From NCBI GenBank assembly GCA_001313365.1, contig BBFS01000093.1, positions 1-19,656 of the forward strand: a stretch of 19,656 nucleotides of DNA, written 5' to 3'. Of this stretch, positions 9,297 through 18,201 are shown piece by piece; the first letter of the stretch is position 1; each line of letters begins with the position of its first letter. The stretch is from Paenarthrobacter nitroguajacolicus JCM 14115 (GTDB taxonomy: Bacteria; Actinomycetota; Actinomycetes; Actinomycetales; Micrococcaceae). The notes beneath the pieces were generated by a model. The model had not been told where the DNA came from. It ran no database searches and was given only the letters and a program-made list of their open reading frames with translations. A program made the position numbers and the translations under genes.

Positions 9297-10088
9297 ATGA
9301 GTTCCATGACACCCCCCCGAAAAGGCCGCTCGGCGGTCGCGCCATCTCTTGCCCTTGGTGACTATCGCACTGATTGGATGCCTCGGTGGGTGCGAGTATG
9401 CATCTAAAGACGCCTCCCTGCCGTCATCCAGTTCTCCGATTACGGAGGCTCGCACGGACCCACCGCTGCCGGAGAGTCGCGACAATCGCAAGGTCCACCC
9501 GCTGCCGAGAGTGGCGATATCGATGCCGGCACCTACCTGGTCCCCGTCGCCGGCTACAAGGAGCCTTTCCAGATCACCGTCCCAGGCGGCTGGTCTGCTC
9601 TCGACGGCAACAGCCTGGGCAAGGACGACCCGGATCACCCGGCTGAATGGGCCGTCTACCTGACTCTTTCACGCGCGTACTATGTGGCGATGGACGCATG
9701 CACCTGGCGGGGGGCGCCCTTGCCGATTCCGGTCCGTCGGCCAAGGCATTCGTTGACGCGATGGCGGCGCAGTCGTCAACGGCAAGCACCCCCTCCCGCC
9801 AAGGTCATGGTAGGCAATTACTCCGGCTTCGAGTTCGACCACTCCATCGAGGACAACGTGGACATCACAGCCTGCAACGGCAGCGGGCTATGCATCCACT
9901 CAGAAGACACACAACGCTGCTCAAGCGGGTACGTAAATCAGAATCAACACGAAACCTACCGGGTGGTCGACCTGAACGGCAAGCGGGCTGTCGCCGCGGT
10001 GGGCCATATCGACGAATCGATCAATCCGGAGCTGATGAGAGAGGCACGCACTGTCTTCGACTCGATCGTGTTCGAGTCCGACAAATGA
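9297..10088 (+). CDS. Small lipoprotein of unknown function; frame broken
   Basis: Not recognised. The start region reads MSSMTPPEKAARRSRH, then LLPLVTIALIGCLGGC, a basic n-region, hydrophobic core and LGGC lipobox, so the protein is probably lipid-anchored on the outer face of the membrane. A Ser/Pro-rich linker follows, then a domain with GTYLVPVAGYKEPFQITVPG and GW, MDACTWRG, ALADSGPSAKAFVDAMAAQ and a C-terminal part from VMVGNYSGFEF to VFDSIVFESDK with several cysteines (TACNGSGLC, RCSSG). About 260 residues. The frame changes at the seven-C run near 9311, in the linker near 9380-9480, at the six-G run near 9710 and at the C run near 9790. ATG 9297 or ATG 9306 could be the start. It converges with the umuC gene. 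Confidence 0.6.
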
Positions 10089-10102
10089 CCAGCTGAACCG
10101 AT

Positions 10103-10116
10103 GGGCGATCCCGCCC
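10103..10116. terminator. Small hairpin between converging genes
   Basis: GGGCG-ATCC-CGCCC, a 5-bp GC stem, sits in the 37-base gap between the lipoprotein stop and the umuC stop. It could end transcription from both sides, but it lacks a T run. Confidence 0.35.
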
Positions 10117-10125
10117 GCTGACACG

Positions 10126-11430
10126 CTAGGCCGCCTTCACCAGGGGAAGCTCGTCCCAGTTGGTGGTGTAGCGGGGGCTGAGCATGTCGCGTTTCATGGA
10201 CCAGTCCGGGCCGCCTTTGATGCCCGCATGGCCCAAACCGATGGAGCCACGGCCATAGCGCTTGCTGACCTGCTCGAGCAAGGGGCTATGCCCCCGTTCT
10301 TCATGCCGGTTCTCGAAGATTTCCAGCGGTTTCTGGTTGCCGCTGGGTCGGAGGTCCGTGACCATGATTCCAGCTTTGGCGTACCTCACCCCTTCCTGGA
10401 TTTTTGGAACCAGCGCGTGCGCGGCCTTGGTCAGCAACACCGGATCCGAGGTGGGCATTGGCAGCTTGACGTTGACAGTGGGGGGAACGATTTGTCGTTT
10501 GGGTTGTAGACCGATGTTGCGGCAAAGGCAGTCAGCAGCTTGGCTTGCAGGTCATGCTTGGCCAGCCTGGCACTGGCCATCTGGCCATAGACACTCAGTA
10601 CCTGCCGCAGCTCGGCTGCTGAGGTTATTGGTGTGGAGAAGGACCGGGAGAAGATCAGTTGATCCCGTCCGATCCGTTCCTCCTCCATGGGGATGCAGGG
10701 GGTGCCTTGCAGTTCCAGCACAGTCCGCATCATGACGATGGAGAACTTGTCCCGCAATGCCACGGGGGTCGGCACGGACCAGGTCCAGGATGGAGAAGAT
10801 CCCCCATCGCGTTCAGGCGTTTCGTGAGCCTGGTGGCGACGCCCCAGATTTCGATCACGGAGAGCCGTGCCATGAGTGCTTCGCGTTGGGGGGCTCCGGG
10901 ATGGAGTCCCACCGGCACACGCCATTGAAGGCCGGGTTGTGCTTTGCCCACTTGTTGGCCAGCTTGGCAAGCGTCTTGGTGCGCGCGATTCCTACGCAAA
11001 CGGGAACCCCCACGTGTCGTTGGCAGGCAGCTTTGATGGTGCGCCCTAGCTCCAGCAGATCCTCGGGTTGCCCTTTGACTCCGAGGAACGCTTCATCAAT
11101 GGAGTACACCTCCTGCCATGCTGAGTACCGGGCCAGGAGCTCCATCACCCGCGAGCTGATGTCTCCATACAGTTCATAGTTGCTTGAGAGTGCAATGAGT
11201 CCCCATTCCTTGGCGCGTGGAGCAAGCTTGAACCAAGGCTCGCCGAGTCCGATTCCCAGTCTTTTGGCCTCCGGCGATCTGGTCACAGCGCAGCCGTCGT
11301 TGTTGGACAGGACGATCAGCGGCTTGCCCTCCAACGCAGGATTGAAGGCACGTTCTGCCGACGCATAGAAGCAGTTGATATCCACGTGGGCGATCTCCTG
11401 CATGCGATGCATGAGCGCTGGCTTGGACAT
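10126..11430 (-). CDS. umuC: Y-family DNA polymerase, UmuC type; frame broken
   Basis: Error-prone translesion polymerase of the UmuC branch. The catalytic region is seen in HVDINCFYASAERAFNP (first Asp) and YSIDEAF (second acidic pair). KPLIVLSNNDGCAVTRSPEAK is characteristic of UmuC, and the C-terminus GIKGGPDWSMKRDMLSPRYT, continuing TNWDELPLVKA, matches the small DUF4113 tail of this group. ATG 11430 is preceded by AAGGAG at four bases. Breaks near 10892, 10801, 10765 and 10482 coincide with C/G runs that are one or two bases longer than the protein requires (for example IPEPQREALMARLS). About 430 residues. No umuD neighbour is visible: the upstream gene is a transporter ending before a strong terminator. 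A LexA box lies upstream, so it is probably an SOS gene transcribed alone. Confidence 0.9.
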
Positions 11431-11493
11431 TCCGCTCCTTGGCTCGCACTAGCACGCGTGGCCTGCATCCGAGTGCGCGCCACGCCATACATT

Positions 11494-11507
11494 CGAACAT
11501 ATATTCG
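11494..11507 (-). promoter_or_regulatory. LexA (SOS) box upstream of umuC
   Basis: CGAACATATATTCG fits the Gram-positive/actinobacterial LexA site CGAACnnnnGTTCG with one mismatch. It is the core of an 18-base near-perfect palindrome, TTCGAACATATATTCGAA (11492-11509). It lies 64 bases upstream of the umuC start, in the expected promoter region. Confidence 0.82.
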
Positions 11508-11547
11508 AATACCTTCACTGTACCGCCAGCCCCCTGACAAGAAGACA

Positions 11548-11584
11548 TCCCGCCCGCAGGACTACGGGAGTCCGGCGGGCGGGA
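11548..11584 (-). terminator. Long GC hairpin after the MFS transporter gene
   Basis: TCCCGCCCGC (11548-11557) pairs perfectly with GCGGGCGGGA (11575-11584); inside, GGACT (11559-11563) pairs with AGTCC (11569-11573) around a five-base loop. On the minus strand it follows the MFS stop by 18 bases and is followed by TGTCTTCTTGTC. It separates the transporter from the umuC promoter. Confidence 0.78.
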
Positions 11585-11602
11585 TGCCAACGGTGCGGAG
11601 CT

Positions 11603-13095
11603 CTAAGAAGTTGCTGCCGGCTCCTTCTTGTGCACCAGGTAGATGGCACCGGTGGTCACATCTTCTTCGAGTGCCTCCAAGGTGCGTCCGCGGGTTTCGG
11701 GAACCTGCGTGTAGATGAAGACGAGGGCCAGGATCCCAACAATCCCAAAGAGGAAGAACGTTCCCGTAATCCCCACGCCCGCCACCAACGTGGGGGAAGA
11801 AGAGGCCGAGGAGGGCATTGGCGATCCAGAGGCAGAATACCGACAGGCCGATCGCGAAGCCGCGAACATGCAGCGGGAAGATCTCGGACAGCATCACCCA
11901 CACGGCGATGTTGAGGAATGTCTGCATGGATCCTACAAACGCCACCACCAGGAACAAGATAACGAAGGGGGGGCGTGCGGCATTGCCGACGGGCAGGACG
12001 ATCGAGGCGATTCCGATGAGGAAGTGGCAAACGGTGGTCAGCGTGAATCCAAGGAGCAGGGTGGTGCGTCGATTAATCCGTTGCATGAGCGTCAAGGCAA
12101 TGACGCCACCGACCACCGCAATGACACCGGGGGGGGCAATGTTGGCAATGAGGGCTCCACTTGAGTCGAAGCCGGCTTCAACCAGCACGGACTGCCCGTA
12201 ATACATGATCGAGTTGATGCCGGTTAGCTGCTGAGCCACGCCCAAGCCGATACCTACCAGCACAATGCGCAGGATCCATTTGTCCTTGAGTGCCCCCCCC
12301 AAGAGGTTGCTTTTGAAGCCCGTTCCTCGTCAGCCAAGTGCTTCACATCGGCCATTTCAGCCTCGGCTCGCTCCACGGATCGGATGGTCTTCAGCACTTC
12401 CAGCGCTTCTTGCGACCTCCCCCCCTTGGAAATGAGCCAACGCGGTGACTCAGGCATGCGCAGCATACCGAAGAACAGAGCTATGGCGGGCAGGGCTGCG
12501 ACCGCAAGCATGATGCGCCAGACTCCCCCCCGAATTCACCCCCCCAGACATTGCCGATGATGGCGTTGACTACGAAAGCCGCGAGCTGCCCAATGACGAT
12601 CATGAGTTCGTTCCGTCCCGCAAGGGAGCCACGGATTTCATACGGCGCCAGCTCGGCAAGGAACACCGGGACCACGGTAGAGGCGCCACCGACAGCCAGG
12701 CCAAGGATGACCCGCCCCCCCAGCACCATTACTTCGAAGCTCGGTGCGAAGACGCAGGCAATGGTCCCGGCAAAGAACAGGACGGCCAACAGGATGATCG
12801 TTTTGCGGCGACCCCCCCAACCATCCGACAAGCGCCCACCGCCAACCGCTCCGGCAGCCGCTCCGAACAAAAGGGAGCTGGTGACGATTCCTTCTGTCAG
12901 CGGCGTCAATGCGAGGTCCACGGTCATAGGCCTCAGTGCGCCGTTGATAACTCCGGTGTCGTAGCCGAAGAGAAGACCGCCGAAGGTGGCTACCAAGGCA
13001 ACGAGGCCGAGGCGCTTTCTGTTCGGACCGTTAGTCAGCGGAGGGAGTGAGGCGCCATCGGCGGCTCCCCCCCGCTGCGTTTGTGTGGCAGACAT
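11603..13095 (-). CDS. MFS sugar porter (sugar or inositol:H+ symporter); frame broken
   Basis: A 12-helix inner-membrane transporter of the sugar-porter family. Signatures: LFGYDTGVINGAL in helix 1, the loop motif DGWGRRKT, PESPRWL before the central loop, QQLTGINSIMYYGQ in helix 7, and PETRGRTLEALEED at the end. SEIFPLHVRG is also typical. About 490 residues. ATG 13095 has AAAGGAG five bases upstream. The frame breaks near 12525-12541, 12294-12300 and 11795 (runs of C or G). Seven- or eight-base runs near 11967, 12129, 12716, 12812 and 13068 stay in frame but add a Pro or Gly codon. Adjacent, divergent LacI regulator at 13231 suggests local control by the transported sugar. The substrate cannot be told; IolT-like inositol and xylose/galactose carriers share these motifs. 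Confidence 0.88.
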
Positions 13096-13118
13096 CAAGA
13101 CTCCTTTGTCAGTGTGGT

Positions 13119-13137
13119 GCGGGTCATATTCACCCGC
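13119..13137. promoter_or_regulatory. Inverted repeat in the MFS leader
   Basis: GCGGGT (13119-13124) and ACCCGC (13132-13137) are exact inverted repeats around CATATTC, 24-42 bases upstream of the MFS start. It could be an operator or a leader hairpin. It lacks the central CG step usual for LacI-family operators, so the identity is open. Confidence 0.3.
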
Positions 13138-13230
13138 TCTGGATACAGACTAACGCGCGAAAGGCTTAAATGTAAGGTCAAACTAACAAATGTCTGGGTT
13201 CGTGACTTTCCGCCATGGGAGGATGAGGGC

Positions 13231-14265
13231 ATGGTTATCGACAACCGCCATCGTTCGGCCACTCAAAGCGACGTCGCCAAGGAAGTCGGCGTCTCCCGAA
13301 CCCTCGTGTCTTTTGCCTTCCGCGGTGCGCCGGGCGTCAGCGAGGAAACCAAACAGGCGATCTTCGATGCCGCAAAGCGTCTGGGCTACCGACCCAACGC
13401 AGTAGCTGCCGATCTCGCACGAAAGCATCGGTCCGCCGTCGGGCTCCATCTCCTGGACATCCGCAACGAGGTCTACGCTGACATCCTCAGCGGCGTCCGC
13501 ATGGCACTGCCCCCCCAGGACGGCAACAGGCTCATCCTGAGTGTCTCCCGGTCTGTTGACGGCGAGGACCACGGCGCGCTGGAATCACTGATTGAGGCGC
13601 GAGTGGGGGATAATCATTGCCGCCACCCTGCTGGATTCCGACGAACGGGTCCATGAATTGGCCAAGATCGTTCCACTGGTCAGCGTGACGCGTCCCGTGG
13701 ATGGCGTGGACAGCGTCTATTCAGACGATGCCGCCGGCGCCCGCGCAGCCACCGAACACCTCATCAGGCTGGGCCACACGAGAATCGCCCACCTGGCGGG
13801 CCCCCCCGTCTACGACGGCCATACGGTCCGCAGGCAGAGTTACGCACAAACCATGCGCGACGCCGGGCTGAAGCCACTACTGCTCGAGGCCGATGACTTT
13901 ACGCAGGACGCAGGACAGCGGGCGGCCGCCAAATTGCTCGCCATGACTGACCGGCCAACGGCAATATTCACCCACAACGACCCGCTCGCCCTGGGCGCCC
14001 GCGAGGCTGCGTACGCACAGGGCCTTTCGTTGCCGTCGGAGCTTTCCCTGGTGGGATACGACAACTCGAGGACCTCCGGACTTCACGGCATCGACCTCAC
14101 ATCCGTTGACCTCCATGCTGTTGAACTCGGGCGGATTGCGGGAACCGTTGCCCTGGAACGCCTCAGCAATCCCGATGGGCCCGCCGCAGACAGCGCCTCA
14201 CACCGCAGCTCGTGGTGCGAAACTCGACAGCCCCGCCAGTTGGAAACAGTCATATCGGTAACTAG
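13231..14265 (+). CDS. LacI-family transcriptional regulator; frame broken
   Basis: A sugar-responsive repressor. The N-terminal helix-turn-helix is clear: SATQSDVAKEVGVSRTLVSF, then the hinge region KQAIFDAAKRLGYRPNAVAADLA. The effector-binding domain follows (AVGLHLLDIRNEVYADILSG; HLIRLGHTRIAHLAGP; RPTAIFTHNDPLALGA; LSLVGYDNSR; LTSVDLHAVELGRIAG). ATG 13231 has GGGAGG eight bases upstream. The frame breaks near 13606 (VGIIIAATLLDSDE) and near 14196, where adding one C restores the normal C-terminal RLTPQLVVRNSTAPP and a stop at 14263-14265. Seven-C runs near 13510 and 13801 add a proline in frame. About 340 residues, usual for the family. It is divergent from the sugar transporter, which is its likely target. 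Confidence 0.9.
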
Positions 14266-14463
14266 CGTTATTCCTTTTGGCGTTATTGGGTGCGCGAAGG
14301 CGGACTGATCCTGGGCTGGATTGGCGATGACGCAACTCAATATGGCTCCGATGAGGGTGCTGGTAGTTCTGCTCCCGAAGAACCTACGGCCCACCCCTGA
14401 CATTTGATCCCGGCTCGTTGGCTCCAGCTTTGAGGTCTGCCCGAAGGGGGGGGACCGAGACGA

Positions 14464-14495
14464 AAACCCGGCCCGTTCTTTGTCTGGGCGGGTTT
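14464..14495. terminator. Bidirectional intrinsic terminator
   Basis: AAACCCGGCCC (14464-14474) pairs with GGGCGGGTTT (14486-14495), with one bulged G. A-tracts and T-tracts flank it in both directions. It lies between the end of the LacI gene and the end of the converging gene at 14559, so it can serve both. I see no gene in the remainder of 14266-14558. Confidence 0.8.
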
Positions 14496-14558
14496 CTTGT
14501 CAATCCGTTTGAGCAGCTTGGTTTGAGGCGCTGCTGGCTTCTTGCACTTCGCCGACGC

Positions 14559-15744
14559 TCAGACTTCCGAACTTCCGTGGGGGGGCGAGAAGTGGAAGAA
14601 CTGGTTCCCCGACGTGGACGGTTTGCGCCGGTCTGCTTGGCGCAACGGCAGGTCGATGAAGCTATTTCGTTAGACGAGCCGCTGATCCGTTCGTAGGCCC
14701 TTAGCATCTCCGGGCCGAGTCGAATGGCATTGGCAGACAGTTCAACCGCGGCAAAGCGCTGGGGTCCTGAGCCATCCGTGTATGTGGGCAATTTTTGCGA
14801 GAGGTCCTGCACGGGACGTTGGTCCGCGATTGGGCCGATCGCTTTGGCTGTAAGCACCTCATCGTGGCTGATCAGTACCAGTTCTCCTGGGAAGCCTGCA
14901 AACTTTCTCCTTGCTACGTTCCAGAGTGAGTGAATGGCCCGGATGATCAGTTCGATGAGGAAGAGGTCCGTTGCGAGACTGGGGGGGAAGGACGTAGTTG
15001 CCCACCAGCTGCGTGGGCTGTTGTGATTTGCCGGGTCGTTCGGCTTCTTTTGGAGGTAGGTAATGCCTATCCCGCCTGCAACGCGGATGTCACCAAGATT
15101 CACGTCTCCGTGATCGGCCGGGATGCCAACTAGGCCGTGCTTCGCGGCGTTATAGAGGTTCGCCTGCCCGGTAATTTGATCGGCGACGACGCGGAGAAGT
15201 TCTCGAAAACCGTTGACAGAGTCTTCCCAACTCTCTTTAGGAATTGCTACGCCTGCCTCTTCCGGTGTTCGGCCGCCAAGGAAGACGGAAGCGATGTCGT
15301 CTGCTGTCATGTGGCTAGTGTCGGCGTTTGCATACTTTTCTGCTTCAATCTTGAAGTCCCTGGCTGAGGTCAGGCTGGCCACCGCGAGCCAGGGGCAGAG
15401 CGAAGATTCCTTGTGTGCAAACCACAGACGAAGGAGGGACTCTCCTGCATGATGAAGCAGTACCGTGGACTCCATCTGCGCGTAGCGAGCCCTTGCTTCT
15501 TCGCTCATGCGCATCGACGCTTGCCCTCTCAGCGGGCCGACGTTCAGGCCGAGATCGAGAATTTTTTCTGCTTCTTCACTGTCAGTGAGAGTGAAGATGA
15601 TGGCCTGCAGGCGTGCCCGTATGTATTCATGGGGGGGCCTCCCGAGACATAGAAGGTAGCGTTCAGCTCGGAGTACTGCTCGGTCGCCAGCTGCGGAGCA
15701 GTTTTTCGATCCGTGTTGCCATTTCCGGGTTTGTTGCCGATCAT
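14559..15744 (-). CDS. Protein of unknown function; frame broken
   Basis: Not recognised. ATG 15744 has GAGGAG four bases upstream, and the protein begins MIGNKPGNGNTDRKTAPQLA. After a frame change near 15635 (seven-G run; VSGRPHEYIRARLQ) it is open for most of its length. It is largely helical by composition (SEEAEKILDLGLNVGPLRGQ; DLFLIELIIRAIHSLWNVAR) and contains LYNAAKHGL (about 15130-15157), an N-x3-H-type segment such as is seen in all-helical HEPN-like proteins. Near 14660 one missing base restores SFIDLPLRQADRRKPS and NQFFHFSP, ending at a TGA at 14559-14561, just before the terminator. About 390 residues. No signal peptide or membrane segment stands out. It lies 131 bases downstream of the gene at 15876, on the same strand. 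Confidence 0.6.
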
Positions 15745-15875
15745 GCCGCTCCTCATTATTGCTATGACAGGCGCCGATCCTCGACCTGCTGGCAATCCGT
15801 TTGTGTGCAGGCCCCACTAACTGTGCAACGGCGCCGAATACCCGGTTGCCACGTCACGGGATCTGAGATCGGGAT

Positions 15876-17565
15876 TTATGACTCTTGCTCAACCATCTTT
15901 ACGGGTATACCGGCACTATGGAGTGCTTTCGTGACCAGTATCGACAGAGGTACTTCGCCCCATGTTCGAGAGGCGGCCATCAACTGCTGTATGGCTTCAT
16001 CATGAGGAGCTAGTTCTGCCAAGACCTCGCCCGGATCGGATCGGAACGGAACTACTAGTTCTTCGGCTGAGTAGTTCTCTCGGCGCGCGTCGATGCCGCC
16101 ATCACGCAGAATGGATGCCACAGTTCCTACGAGCCATCAGTAGTCAATTCCAGAACGAGGCGGTTGCCCGAGGAGTTTGCTGAATGCCGACGCGGGTCCG
16201 CTTCTGCCCTGACGGCACCTATCCATTCCGGCAGAGTGAGCTCCGCCAGGGCGGTGGCGAAAGCCTGGCGCTCTTGTTCGCGTTCGCGTTCGACCCGTGC
16301 AGCCTCAGTTTCGGCACTCACCATTTTCGCAAGCTCGGCGGCCAGAACGTCTTCGGCGGCTATCAGAGCAGCGCTCAAGCGTTCTAGCTCTTGCGGAAGC
16401 TTTTGGGGGGATCAGACACTGTGATGCTTGCGTGTCCGCTTTCATCAATATGGAAATTGGCAGCTCGGCGTTCACCTATGACAAGGGCCTGGAGCGCATC
16501 CCTCCAGACGTCGAAGGATTCGGGTTCCGGGACACTGGCGATAGTCAGGGTCAACTGCCCGCTGCGCTGGCTGGTTGAATGCCATCCGGCTTGCTCTATG
16601 ATCGCCGGTCCGTTCCCGACTCGCGGGCGTCGGCGGGCGAGATGCCATCGGGCACGGCGGTCGACAGCTTCCTGGGCCGGGGCTGCTTCGAAGGCTATCA
16701 GCCACCAAAAGACGAAGTTCATTGCCCGTTCTGCATCACCTCGGTCCGCGAAGAAATGCTCTCTGCGGGCCTGAAGGAACCAAGCCAGTTCGCCGGGGGG
16801 GTCAATGGCCAAGGGCGAGTAGAGGGCCATTCCCCACATTCGGTCTATTTGCCGCTGAAGGCGGTCGTGGCCTTCCTTATCGAGCGCCTTAAATGAGAGC
16901 GATTCGGAGTAAAAGCCGCTGATAGGGCCGGCGAAAGAACTCCACTCCGCCGAGGCCTTCTGGAAAAGCTGGACGAACTTTGAGACGGCTTCTTCCGGCT
17001 CGTCTCGTTCGATTAGAGCTGCTGCTTCCTCGAAATCCGCCCGTAGGTCCAGGCGACGTATCGCAAGTCCCAGGGAGACCTGGCCAAGCTGGCGCCATAC
17101 GCGGCAAAGACAAGGCTCTCGATAAACCCGGGGGGGCTGCAACGCTCCAGGATTCCACGTCCGTCCGGTCCGACCCCAAGCCTCATGCTGCTGTTTGTTC
17201 CGAGCCAAATGGAGCTTGCGTATTGCTGGCAGGTGCCCGGGCGACCAGGCCGCACCCAGTGATGCCCGCACATTTCCTACAAGTTGAGCGAAGTCGTCTC
17301 TTTTTTGTGCCACCGCCTGCGAGACCGCAACCATGTGAACGGCTCGCTCGCACGCTGCGTCCAGGAGTACCACGGCTGTAGATCGGCTGATTTCATCTTG
17401 TTTGCGCGCGGTTCGGACGGCCAAGTCCAGCATCCCGCGAAGGGCCAGAAGATCTTTGGTCAGGACGGGGGGGTCAAGGGAGCCAGCTTCGGTCTGCACC
17501 AGCCCAGCATAGAACCGTTCACGGTCCACTTCTGCCGCTCCGGCTCCGTGGCCCCCTAGATTCAC
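15876..17565 (-). CDS. Unknown protein with RNxxxH (HEPN-like) motif; frame broken
   Basis: Not recognised as a named family. Residues about 40-120 are helical and end in IRKLHLARNKQQHEG; RNKQQH (17185-17202) fits the R-x4-6-H motif of HEPN ribonuclease domains, in its usual place after a long helix. A helical middle follows (FEEAAALIERDEPEEAVSKF; FFADRGDAERAMNFVFWWLI), then a charged coiled-coil segment (AAELAKMVSAETEAARVERE). Frame changes are needed near 17195, 17130, 17085 and 16405 (DPQKLPQELERLSAALIAAE). Near 16128 the frame hits a TAG; if one G is missing it reads through as TDGSVGTVASILRDGGIDAR to a stop at 15876. Otherwise 15876-16121 is a separate 81-residue protein starting with GTG. 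The start is uncertain; GTG 17565 is my choice. About 560 residues if single. Confidence 0.5.
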
Positions 17566-17775
17566 GTTGCACACGCTCAGAATCGGGCCATGGCAGACAA
17601 TCACGAATCGGGCTGCGCTACAGCCCCCCCCGGACTCATCTTGCAGAGTCGCAGGGGGTACTCCTGAACGCCATTGGCGTGTAGCCGGCAAAGTGGCTCG
17701 AGGATGAATGCCACCGGATCTGAGAGATCCAGGGGGCATTCGGACGGAGGTGTCAGCTCCGTGCGGATGGTCTGT

Positions 17776-18201
17776 TCAGTCTGTGGTCCGTGTGAGGTCT
17801 CTGTAGAGGGATTGAACGCGGGTTTTGATGTCGTCGCGGATCAGGCGCATGCGTTCCATGCCTTCGATGCCGCGTTTGGAGGGTTCGTCGGTTTCCCAGA
17901 TTTCGAATCGTGTTCCTTCCACGGGTTCGAGTTTGGCTTCGGTTCCGAGGACGATGACGGCGTCCACGGAGTTGAGGACTTCATCGGTGACCGGTTTGGG
18001 GTATTCGCCGGTGACGTCGATACCCAACTCAGTCAGGGACTCCACGGCTTGGCTATTCAAGGATTCAGCGGGTTTGGTGCCGGCTGAGTAGACCGTGACG
18101 TCATCCTCGGCGAGGTCGCGCATGAGGCCGGCGGCGAGTTGGGATTTTCCGCCGTTTTTGCTGCAGACGAACAGGACTGCGGGGGGGTGTTCGGAGGTCA
18201 T
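17776..18201 (-). CDS. arsC: ArsC-like low-molecular-weight phosphatase family protein (second arsenate reductase)
   Basis: A 141-residue protein of the LMW tyrosine phosphatase/arsenate reductase fold. It starts with VLFVCSKNGGKSQLAAGLM, the catalytic loop CSKNGGKS in which the usual Arg of CX5R is Lys. YSAGTKPAESLN, the DVTGEYPKPVTDE block, VIVLGTEAKLEP and the WETDEPS acid-loop region complete the fold. Such Lys-containing versions occur next to normal ArsC proteins in actinobacterial ars operons. The frame is intact. Its ATG overlaps the upstream arsC stop (TAATG), so the two are translationally coupled. It is probably the last gene of the operon. Whether it reduces arsenate itself is not shown by the sequence. 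Confidence 0.85.
   Translation of the reverse strand: MTSEHPPAVLFVCSKNGGKSQLAAGLMRDLAEDDVTVYSAGTKPAESLNSQAVESLTELGIDVTGEYPKPVTDEVLNSVDAVIVLGTEAKLEPVEGTRFEIWETDEPSKRGIEGMERMRLIRDDIKTRVQSLYRDLTRTTD

Noticed and set aside
11715..12164. A 149-codon plus-strand frame opposite the MFS gene
   Set aside because: Its low-complexity Glu/Gly/Asp-rich sequence is the antisense of transmembrane segments.
14083..14403. A 106-codon minus-strand frame over the end of lacI
   Set aside because: It overlaps the conserved LacI C-terminus, lacks a ribosome-binding site and recognisable sequence.
285..17640. Long C/G runs as phase-variation switches
   Set aside because: They occur in nearly every gene including housekeeping ones, and many insert a whole codon in frame, which would not switch anything. 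A consensus artefact fits better.
17566..17775. Possible tRNA or attachment site (short inverted repeats such as GGATCT-GAG-AGATCC)
   Set aside because: No cloverleaf can be drawn and no direct repeats flank the neighbouring genes.
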